This document shows, in pieces, positions 1 through 5,063 of a stretch of DNA of 9,209 bases (position 1 is its first letter; each line of letters begins with the position of its first letter). This stretch comes from SIG673 sp964570105 (lineage in GTDB: Bacteria > Bacillota > Clostridia > Oscillospirales > CAG-272), in assembly GCA_964570105.1 (NCBI GenBank), contig CAZMWM010000080.1:1-9209 (forward strand), read 5' to 3'. Below the pieces are notes generated by a model, which was not told the origin of the DNA, searched no databases, and saw nothing but the letters and a program-made list of their open reading frames with translations. Made by a program: the position numbers and the translations under genes.

Positions 1-189
1 TTCAGAACTACCGACGTTACCGGTAACATCAAGCTTCCCGAGGATGTTGAGATGTGCAAGCCCGGCGATAACGTTATCATGGACGTTGAGCTTATCACTC
101 CTATCGCTATCGAGGTAGGACTCCGTTTCGCTATCCGTGAGGGTGGTAGAACGGTTGGCTCCGGCGTCGTTACCGCTGTTGCTGACTGA
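1..189 (+). CDS. tuf: Elongation factor Tu, C-terminal part (5'-truncated by the window)
   Basis: This is the last 62 codons of EF-Tu, the GTPase that delivers aminoacyl-tRNA to the ribosomal A site. Translation in frame 1 gives the domain III beta-barrel end, with recognisable segments FRTTDVTGNIKLPEDVEM, PGDNVIMDVELITPIA and the near-invariant REGGRTVGSGVVTAV before a TGA stop. EF-Tu is about 395-400 residues long, so roughly 85% of the gene lies upstream of the window. The end in VAD is ordinary for the family. A stable hairpin follows within 25 nt, so tuf is the last gene of its transcription unit (typically rpsL-rpsG-fusA-tuf, which cannot be seen here). Identity is very secure from the conserved C-terminal motif. 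Confidence 0.97.
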   Translation, partial: FRTTDVTGNIKLPEDVEMCKPGDNVIMDVELITPIAIEVGLRFAIREGGRTVGSGVVTAVAD

Positions 190-209
190 TAACAGCCGAT
201 CATAGCCGT

Positions 210-242
210 AATTCCCCGAAAGCTAATAACTTTCGGGGAATT
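210..242 (+). terminator. Intrinsic terminator after tuf
   Basis: A perfect 13-bp stem (AATTCCCCGAAAG at 210-222 pairing with 230-242) closes a 7-nt loop, 20 nt after the tuf stop. The downstream tail is only moderately U-rich (ATAGGTATTATAG), so it is less canonical than the other terminators here. Position and stem strength still make termination of the tuf transcript the most likely role. Confidence 0.7.
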
Positions 243-334
243 ATAGGTATTATAGACGTATTTCGTGAATTTGTGCTTCTCCCTTGGATGTAACGCCGTT
301 CTTCGGAGATGCATATACATATTTTAAGGTCGTA

Positions 335-340
335 TATAAT
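335..340 (+). promoter_or_regulatory. Possible -10 box upstream of the FMN leader
   Basis: TATAAT occurs at 335-340 and would be a consensus -10 element. No convincing -35 lies 16-18 nt upstream. A start about 7 nt downstream (near 347) would fall inside the 5' strand of the riboswitch P1 helix at 344-349. The promoter for ribU is therefore uncertain: either the transcript starts with a shortened P1, or the real promoter is a weaker one within 243-330. Confidence 0.3.
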
Positions 341-469
341 AAGGTTTTCGGGGGATGGTGAAATTCCACACCGGCGGTCAAAGTCCGCAAGCCTCAAGGT
401 CGCTTCTTTGGGGCACGAATGGGTGAGATTCCCATACCGACGGTAAAGTCCGGAAGGGAGAAAACGCTT
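341..469 (+). promoter_or_regulatory. FMN riboswitch (RFN element) aptamer
   Basis: The leader of ribU carries the conserved RFN blocks in order: GGGGATGGTGAAATTCC then ACCGGCGGT (from 351), AGTCCGCAAGCC (about 381-393), a variable stem, GGGTGAGATTCCC (421-433), ACCGACGGTAAAGTCCGGA (436-454) and GGGAGAAAA. P1 is visible as GTTTTC (344-349) pairing with GAAAAC (460-465), with AAG/CTT extending it. Such aptamers bind flavin mononucleotide and repress riboflavin synthesis or uptake genes when FMN is plentiful. Here it sits directly upstream of an ECF S-component, which fixes that gene as a riboflavin transporter. Recognition rests on several long conserved blocks and is very secure; the exact 5' and 3' limits are approximate. 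Confidence 0.96.
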
Positions 470-502
470 TTTGCTAAGCAAGCTGTGAGAAGTTTTTCTT
501 TT

Positions 503-551
503 AAGCTCATACCTCCATCCTTTTCATACTTTCGGATGATCGGGGGAGCTT
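503..551 (+). promoter_or_regulatory. Candidate RBS-sequestering hairpin of the FMN riboswitch expression platform
   Basis: Three helical segments stack into one arm: AAGCTC (503-508) with GAGCTT (546-551), CCTC (512-515) with GGGG (542-545), and CATCC (516-520) with GGATG (534-538), separated by 3-nt bulges. The 3' side contains the GGGGGAG ribosome binding site (542-548) of ribU, whose ATG begins at 557. No U-tract follows, so this looks like translational control and not a terminator. A competing pairing is possible: 457-464 (overlapping the P1 3' strand) with 494-501, plus TGAG (486-489) with CTCA (506-509), which would open the arm when FMN is absent. The fold is read by eye and no energies were computed. 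Confidence 0.6.
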
Positions 552-556
552 TGTAA

Positions 557-1279
557 ATGTATAATTCAAACACGAAAAAAACGGTCAGAAACGTCGTCAT
601 CGCTTTGTTTTGTGCGCTGGCTTATGCGAGCGAATGGGTGTTTCGTTTCAAGGTATCGTTTTTATCATTTGACCTCAAGGACGCGGTCATTGCCATCGCG
701 GCGATGGCGTTCGGACCGTCGACTGCGTTGCTTATGGGCGGCTCGGTCGCCTTGCTTGAGTTTATTACCGTAAGTGATACCGGTGTGTACGGTCTGATAA
801 TGAACGTTATCTCCACGTGCGTTTTTACAGGTCTGTCCTCGCTGATATATAAGTACCGCAGGACACTCGGCGGCGCGATACTCGGGCTTGTCAGCTCGTG
901 CTTGGCGACCACCGCCGTTATGGCTCTTGCAAATCTTGTAGTTACTCCGTTTTTTATGAGAACGTCGGTGGACGTGGTGCTGGCTATGTTGCCGACCTTG
1001 ATCCTTCCGTTCAATTTTATAAAATATGTCTTTAATTCGGCGGTCGTTATGCTGCTGTATAAGCCGATAACCAACGCGCTCCGCTATTCGGGCGTCAAGG
1101 TCGGGGCGTCGGTTGCGGCATCCGCTCCCGTCGAAGGGGAAAAATCGGGAGAGCATTCCGAAAAGCGGCGACGTCTCGTTCGGATAGCGGTACCGATCTG
1201 CGCCGTGGCGGTCATCGCATTAAGTATGGTCATACTGCTCGCCGTTCTTGGCGGTAATGTCGTGATCGGCAAAAAATGA
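557..1279 (+). CDS. ribU: ECF transporter S component, riboflavin-specific (RibU-like), with C-terminal extension
   Basis: A 240-residue membrane protein and probable substrate-binding S-component of an energy-coupling factor transporter, importing riboflavin through a shared EcfT/EcfA1/EcfA2 module that is not encoded here. The first ~175 residues show the family pattern of about six hydrophobic helices. They include the RibU-like stretch SFLSFDLKDAVIAIAAMAFGP (about 34-54), the ALANLVVTPFFM segment (123-134) and the PFNFIKYVFNSAVVMLLYKPI end (151-171). The upstream FMN riboswitch independently supports riboflavin as substrate. The ATG at 557 follows a GGGGGAG binding site at a spacing of 8 nt. 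Unusual is the tail: a polar linker (about 176-203) with a KRRR cluster, then another hydrophobic helix (about 208-231) ending in a short basic GKK. RibU proteins are usually about 190-210 residues and end near the sixth helix. Family assignment is strong; the role of the extra helix is unknown. Confidence 0.9.
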   Translation: MYNSNTKKTVRNVVIALFCALAYASEWVFRFKVSFLSFDLKDAVIAIAAMAFGPSTALLMGGSVALLEFITVSDTGVYGLIMNVISTCVFTGLSSLIYKYRRTLGGAILGLVSSCLATTAVMALANLVVTPFFMRTSVDVVLAMLPTLILPFNFIKYVFNSAVVMLLYKPITNALRYSGVKVGASVAASAPVEGEKSGEHSEKRRRLVRIAVPICAVAVIALSMVILLAVLGGNVVIGKK

Positions 1280-1326
1280 GCCTTTGGACGCGGTGACGCA
1301 TTCTATATCGGAGGAAGTTTTAACTG

Positions 1327-1791
1327 ATGAGCTTTTTTGTGAAATGTCTGTTGGTGTTCGGGCTTTCAATGGTCCCGATTTTTGAGCTTCGCGGTGCGAT
1401 ACCGCTTGGTTTTGGGTTTGGTTTGCCGCTTTATATGACGCTTATACTGAGCCTCGTCGGAAATATACTCATAGTGCCTTTTATCGTGCTTTTGTTTAAA
1501 AAAGTGCTGTTAGTGATGAAAAAGCTGAAATTCACCCAAAAATTGGCTGTATATATCGAGACGCGTGCGCAGAATAAGTCGAAAAAGGTGCAGAATATGC
1601 AGTTCTTCGGACTTATGCTGTTCGTGGCGATACCGCTTCCCGGTACGGGAGCGTGGACGGCGTCGATGATCGCCGGAATTACGGATATGAAGCTCAAGGA
1701 CTCTGTTCCGCCTATCTGCATAGGCGTAGTTATCGCGGCTACCATAGTTACGCTGGCGAGCTACGGTGTTATAAAGATCATCGGAATGTGA
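1327..1791 (+). CDS. COG2426 / small multi-drug export family membrane protein
   Basis: A 154-residue integral membrane protein of the COG2426 (Sm_multidrug_ex, PF06695) type. The family name is historical and no transport substrate is established. Two half-helical loop motifs are visible and look like related inverted elements: PIFELRGAIPLG (17-28) and AIPLPGTGAWTAS (101-113). Around them are about four hydrophobic segments: N-terminal; 35-58; about 93-118; and 129-152. A basic cytoplasmic-looking stretch KKLKFTQKLAVYIETRAQNKSKK lies between the halves. The ATG at 1327 has GGAGG at 1310-1314, a slightly long 12-nt spacing. It follows ribU by 47 nt and is closed by the terminator at 1823, so both are probably one transcript. 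A functional link to riboflavin is not implied by the sequence. Confidence 0.85.
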   Translation: MSFFVKCLLVFGLSMVPIFELRGAIPLGFGFGLPLYMTLILSLVGNILIVPFIVLLFKKVLLVMKKLKFTQKLAVYIETRAQNKSKKVQNMQFFGLMLFVAIPLPGTGAWTASMIAGITDMKLKDSVPPICIGVVIAATIVTLASYGVIKIIGM

Positions 1792-1822
1792 ATTTGGCTC
1801 CAATTCCGGATATGCAATATTT

Positions 1823-1862
1823 AGGTATGACCTCGCGCTCGGTGCTTGGTCATACCTTTTTA
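1823..1862 (+). terminator. Intrinsic terminator after the COG2426 gene
   Basis: A perfect 10-bp stem, AGGTATGACC (1823-1832) with GGTCATACCT (1848-1857), closes a 15-nt loop and runs into TTTTTATATT. It lies 32 nt after the stop codon and cleanly separates the ribU unit from the next promoter. Confidence 0.9.
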
Positions 1863-1907
1863 TATTCGTTGCTTTGTAAATTTTTTGCAAAAACAAGCCG
1901 AAAATGC

Positions 1908-1937
1908 TTGCTTTTTGTCGACTTGACGTGATATAAT
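1908..1937 (+). promoter_or_regulatory. Extended -10 promoter of the phosphoglycerol transferase gene
   Basis: TATAAT at 1932-1937 is preceded by TGA (1929-1931), giving an extended -10 element. TTGCTT at 1908-1913 is a plausible -35 at 18-nt spacing. Expected initiation is near 1944, leaving a leader of about 30 nt before the ATG at 1975. The -10 box overlaps the ATG at 1936, which therefore cannot be the translated start of this transcript. Confidence 0.8.
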
Positions 1938-1959
1938 GGATGCATTATTATATTATTGC

Positions 1960-1965
1960 AAGGAG
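1960..1965 (+). promoter_or_regulatory. Ribosome binding site that decides the start at 1975
   Basis: AAGGAG at 1960-1965 lies 9 nt before the ATG at 1975. No comparable site precedes the in-frame ATG at 1936, which in addition overlaps the -10 element. This fixes the start of the following gene at 1975. Confidence 0.9.
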
Positions 1966-1974
1966 TTATTTTTA

Positions 1975-3480
1975 ATGTCAAAGGATGAAGAGCGGGTGCG
2001 CAGTCGGCGAGCAGTCCGCAGAGTGGTGTGGAGCATCGTCGGTTGTATAGCATTTACTGTTGCTACGACGTTGTTTGCTTTGACAGTTTGGTATGATAAG
2101 GAATACAGCTCTACTTTGAAGGAGCTTTTGTATACGATAGTATCACCGCTTCAAGGGACGGGAACTGACGTTGTAAACAGTATTTTGCGCATAGCCGTTC
2201 CGGTAGCCGTATCTTCGGTCGTAATTTACGCCTTAGTCGCATTTTTTATCCGCAAGCCGGGAGTCAAATTCAGAAAAGCCGGACTTGTGGGTCTGATCTT
2301 AAGCTTTGCGCTTCTGATAAATTCCGTCGTGTATGCCGGATGTATCTTGAACGTTGCGGATTATGTGCGGTCGATCTTTGACACGACCACGATCTATGAG
2401 GACTATTATATCTCGCCGGATACGGTGGTCATCGGCGCGGACGGCGATACGAAAAATCTGATCTGTATATATCTTGAAAGTATGGAAACGACGTACGCAT
2501 CCACCGAAGTCGGCGGAGCACAGGAGGGCGTCAATTACATACCGTTGCTCACTCAACTTGCAATGGAAAACGTAAGCTTTTCGGATAAGGCTGATGGGAT
2601 ATTGGGCGGCTTTCATTCCCCGAGCGGTACCGGTTGGACGAGCGCGGCTATATTTGCCACCACCTCCGGTCTGCCGTTTTCGTTCCCTCTTGCGGACGTG
2701 AATACTATGAACGAGCGGCAGAGCTACGCGTCACAGGTTACTGCGCTTGGCGATATCCTTGCAAAAGCAGGCTATAAGCAGGAGTTCATCTGCGGATCGG
2801 ATGCAGTATTTGGCGGAAGGAAGCTGTATTTTACTCAGCACGGCGGATACGAGATATTCGATCTGTTTACGGCGCGAGAAGAGGGATACGTCTCGGAGGA
2901 TTATCACAATAAATGGTGGGGATATGAGGACCTGTATCTCTACGAGATAGCTAAAGATGAGGTTTTGGAGCTTGCTTCGGGAGATGCACCGTTCAATCTT
3001 ACCATCCTTACCGTGGATACTCACGCGACCGACGGATACGTTTGCTCCGCTTGCGGAGACGAATATGAAAACAAGACGGGCAACGTTATCAAGTGCGCCG
3101 ATCGTCAAGTGTATGAGTTCGTGGAATGGTGCAAGGAGCAGAGCTTCTACGAGGACACCGCAATAGTTATAATCGGTGATCACTCGCGTCACGACACGTC
3201 CCTTGTCGGCGATATCGATGAATACGACCGCACGGTATACAACTGCTTCATCAACGCCGCGGTCGAGCCGTCCGCTTCCACGAGCAACAGGGTGTTCACT
3301 ACTATGGATATATTTCCTACGCTTCTTGCGGCTATCGGATTTACGGTCGAGGGAGAGCGTTTGGGGCTTGGAACGAATATGTTTTCGTCCGCGGAAACTT
3401 TAGCCGAGCGGCTCGGGTATGAGTATCTTTCGAATGAGGTCAGTAAATATTCCGAATACTATATAAAGACCTTCGCTTGA
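1975..3480 (+). CDS. LTA synthase family / MdoB-like phosphoglycerol transferase
   Basis: A 501-residue membrane-anchored enzyme of the alkaline phosphatase/sulfatase superfamily. Relatives move glycerol-phosphate from phosphatidylglycerol to lipoteichoic acid chains (LtaS) or to periplasmic glucans (MdoB/OpgB). About three helices (roughly 18-39, 71-92, 102-125) precede an extracellular catalytic domain; LtaS has five. Visible active-site elements are NLICIYLES with metal ligand E168, SGTGWTSAA with the likely nucleophile T222, TVDTHATDG with H350, and IGDHSRH with D402-H403. The GTGWT context and the WWGYEDLYLYE and DTHATDG blocks resemble E. coli MdoB more than staphylococcal LtaS, so the acceptor is open. 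Several extracellular cysteines (357, 360, 374) could form disulfides. The start at 1975 is chosen from the AAGGAG site and because the earlier ATG lies in the promoter. It is a single-gene unit between a terminator and a new promoter. The superfamily is certain; the substrate is not. Confidence 0.9.
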   Translation: MSKDEERVRSRRAVRRVVWSIVGCIAFTVATTLFALTVWYDKEYSSTLKELLYTIVSPLQGTGTDVVNSILRIAVPVAVSSVVIYALVAFFIRKPGVKFRKAGLVGLILSFALLINSVVYAGCILNVADYVRSIFDTTTIYEDYYISPDTVVIGADGDTKNLICIYLESMETTYASTEVGGAQEGVNYIPLLTQLAMENVSFSDKADGILGGFHSPSGTGWTSAAIFATTSGLPFSFPLADVNTMNERQSYASQVTALGDILAKAGYKQEFICGSDAVFGGRKLYFTQHGGYEIFDLFTAREEGYVSEDYHNKWWGYEDLYLYEIAKDEVLELASGDAPFNLTILTVDTHATDGYVCSACGDEYENKTGNVIKCADRQVYEFVEWCKEQSFYEDTAIVIIGDHSRHDTSLVGDIDEYDRTVYNCFINAAVEPSASTSNRVFTTMDIFPTLLAAIGFTVEGERLGLGTNMFSSAETLAERLGYEYLSNEVSKYSEYYIKTFA

Positions 3481-3524
3481 TTTTGAGTATTTTCAATGAA
3501 AATGCGCGAATATTGAAAAAACTA

Positions 3525-3553
3525 TTGATTTTGAGCGAAATACGTGATATAAT
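3525..3553 (+). promoter_or_regulatory. metK: Promoter of the SAM riboswitch-metK operon
   Basis: TTGATT (3525-3530) and TATAAT (3548-3553) are spaced by exactly 17 nt, with an extended TGA (3545-3547) before the -10. Initiation is expected near 3560, about 50 nt before the SAM-I aptamer. The 12-mer ACGTGATATAAT is identical to that in the promoter of the upstream gene. Confidence 0.9.
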
Positions 3554-3609
3554 ATACCTTGTGTGATACAAGCGTTAGCAATGCGTATCGGAGCAAAAAC
3601 GAATATACG

Positions 3610-3699
3610 TCTTATCAAGAGCGGCGGAGGGACTGGCCCTGTGAAGCCCGGCAACCTACATTTAAAAGTGTGCAAGGTGCTAATTCCCGAGAGATGAGA
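3610..3699 (+). promoter_or_regulatory. SAM-I riboswitch (S-box) aptamer
   Basis: The conserved S-box core is present almost unchanged: CTTATCAAGAG (3611-3621), GGCGGAGGGACTGGCCC, GTGAAGCCCGGCAACC (to about 3656), a short variable P3 arm, and AAGGTGCTAATTCC (3674-3687). P1 is seen as TCTTATC (3610-3616) with GATGAGA (3693-3699). The aptamer binds S-adenosylmethionine and normally turns off methionine and SAM genes when SAM is abundant. It precedes metK, a standard target. The about 50-nt segment between transcription start and aptamer contains a small hairpin (GCGTT 3572-3576 with AATGC 3580-3584). Confidence 0.97.
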
Positions 3700-3756
3700 A
3701 TTGAGATCAGCTCACCCTCTCGGGACGCCGTTCCGGGAGGGCGAGATTTGTTTTAT
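3685..3756 (+). terminator. SAM-riboswitch expression platform: terminator with overlapping antiterminator
   Basis: The terminator stem pairs CCCTCTCGGGA (3715-3725) with TTCCGGGAGGG (3731-3741) over a 5-nt loop, prolonged by CTC (3711-3713) with GAG (3743-3745) across one mismatch, and runs into ATTTGTTTTAT. The competing antiterminator is TCCCGAGAG (3685-3693) with CTCTCGGGA (3717-3725), nine perfect base pairs, with a possible inner TGAG (3702-3705)/CTCA (3711-3714) helix. The antiterminator uses the last conserved bases of the aptamer and its P1 junction, so SAM binding should release the terminator. This is a classic OFF switch that acts at transcription. Confidence 0.93.
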
Positions 3757-3833
3757 GGCGCTTGAGATACTTTTAAGACGGAAAAAGAGAAAGGAAGCCT
3801 TCGTGTAAAACGTTGGCTAAGGTCTAAAAAACA

Positions 3834-5018
3834 ATGGGTAAGCTTAGATATTTTACGTCCGAGTCGGTCACCGAGGGACATCCGGATAAAATATGCGACT
3901 GTGTTTCGGACGCGATACTTGATGCGATACTCGAGCAGGATCCTGCGGCGCGTGTCGCCTGTGAGACCACTGCGACCACGGGCATAGTTTCGCTTATGGG
4001 AGAGATAACCACAAGTGCAAAGGTGGATTATCAGCAGATAGTCCGCGATACCGTCAACCGGATAGGATATGACGATGCCGATTACGGCTTTGACGGCAAC
4101 ACCTGCGCTGTGAGCAATTACATACATCATCAGTCTCCCGATATAGCGCTCGGCGTGGACAAGTCCTACGAGGCTAAGGCAGGGGAGATGGACGACGGAC
4201 TTGACACCGGAGCGGGAGACCAGGGAATGATGTTCGGATACGCTTGCGATGATACTCCCGAGCTTATGCCGCTCCCGATATCGCTCGCGCACCGTCTCGC
4301 CAAAAGGCTCACCGAGGTCAGACGTAACGGAACGCTTCCGTATCTGCGTCCGGACGGAAAAACTCAGGTGACGGTGGCGTACGATGACGGTTGTGTCGTT
4401 GGAGTGGATACCGTCGTGGTCTCATCTCAGCATTCGGCGGATGTGGATATCGCGGTAATTCGCCGAGATATCGAAAAATACGTTATAGACGCCGTCATTC
4501 CCGAGAGTATGAGAATGGACGGTATGAAGGTGTTCGTCAACCCCACCGGTCGCTTTGTTATCGGCGGACCTTGCGGAGACAGCGGACTTACCGGTCGAAA
4601 GATAATCGTCGATACTTACGGCGGTTGGTCGCGTCACGGCGGCGGAGCGTTCTCCGGTAAGGATCCCACCAAGGTCGACCGCACGGCGGCTTACGCGGCA
4701 AGATACGTAGCCAAGAATATAGTAAAAGCAGGGCTTGCGAAGAAATGCGAGATACAGATAGCGTACGCCATCGGCGTTGCAAGACCGGTCTCCGTGCTCG
4801 TCGAAACGTTCGGAACCGGTACGGTGGACGAGAGTGCGCTTGCGGACGCGGTGTGTGAGGAGTTCGATCTTCGTCCTGCCGCCATTATAAAGAATTTTGC
4901 TCTTCGCAGACCGATATATTCGGCGCTTGCCGCTTACGGTCATATGGGAAGAGAAGAGCTTGACGTTCCGTGGGAGCGCTGTGACCTTGCGGAAAGATTG
5001 CAGGAGCGTTTTTGCTGA
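3834..5018 (+). CDS. metK: S-adenosylmethionine synthetase (methionine adenosyltransferase)
   Basis: A 394-residue cytoplasmic enzyme making SAM from methionine and ATP, full length for the family. All signature regions are present. SESVTEGHPDK (9-19) holds the H16 and D18 that match catalytic H14 and D16 of the E. coli enzyme. ACETT carries E44, the likely monovalent-cation ligand. HHQSPDIALGV (98-108) is the mobile gate loop. GAGDQGMMFGYA (126-137) and GGPCGDSGLTGRK (244-256) are the two PROSITE-type segments, and GGGAFSGKDPTKVDR (269-283) is the lysine- and aspartate-rich active-site loop. No key residue is missing. The binding site is weak: AAGG at 3819-3822, 11 nt before the ATG. It is the first gene after the SAM-I switch, so its product's own product feeds back on its transcription. 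recD2 follows after 45 nt. Confidence 0.98.
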   Translation: MGKLRYFTSESVTEGHPDKICDCVSDAILDAILEQDPAARVACETTATTGIVSLMGEITTSAKVDYQQIVRDTVNRIGYDDADYGFDGNTCAVSNYIHHQSPDIALGVDKSYEAKAGEMDDGLDTGAGDQGMMFGYACDDTPELMPLPISLAHRLAKRLTEVRRNGTLPYLRPDGKTQVTVAYDDGCVVGVDTVVVSSQHSADVDIAVIRRDIEKYVIDAVIPESMRMDGMKVFVNPTGRFVIGGPCGDSGLTGRKIIVDTYGGWSRHGGGAFSGKDPTKVDRTAAYAARYVAKNIVKAGLAKKCEIQIAYAIGVARPVSVLVETFGTGTVDESALADAVCEEFDLRPAAIIKNFALRRPIYSALAAYGHMGREELDVPWERCDLAERLQERFC

Positions 5019-5063
5019 TATAGGAGCGAACGGCTGAATTTGCGACGGGGAGGAGAGGTACCG

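Noticed and set aside
1653..1931. Open frame (92 codons, plus strand) spanning the end of the COG2426 gene and its terminator
   Set aside because: It overlaps conserved coding sequence in a different frame and runs through a strong terminator hairpin; it has no sensible domain or binding site.
3490..3519. AT-rich inverted repeat TTTTCAAT / ATTGAAAA after the phosphoglycerol transferase stop
   Set aside because: It is an 8-bp stem with six A/T pairs and a 14-nt loop, and no U-tract follows. Too weak to call a terminator; no better one is visible between 3481 and the promoter at 3525.
3755..3808. 17-codon open frame (MALEILLRRKKRKEAFV) in the metK leader after the riboswitch terminator
   Set aside because: Its ATG sits in the terminator U-tail and there is no ribosome binding site. 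It is most likely chance, though a leader peptide cannot be formally excluded.
5040..5063. TTG start for recD2 eight codons upstream of the ATG
   Set aside because: The extra residues come from the GGGGAGGAG ribosome binding region itself, and the ATG at 5064 has ideal spacing to it.
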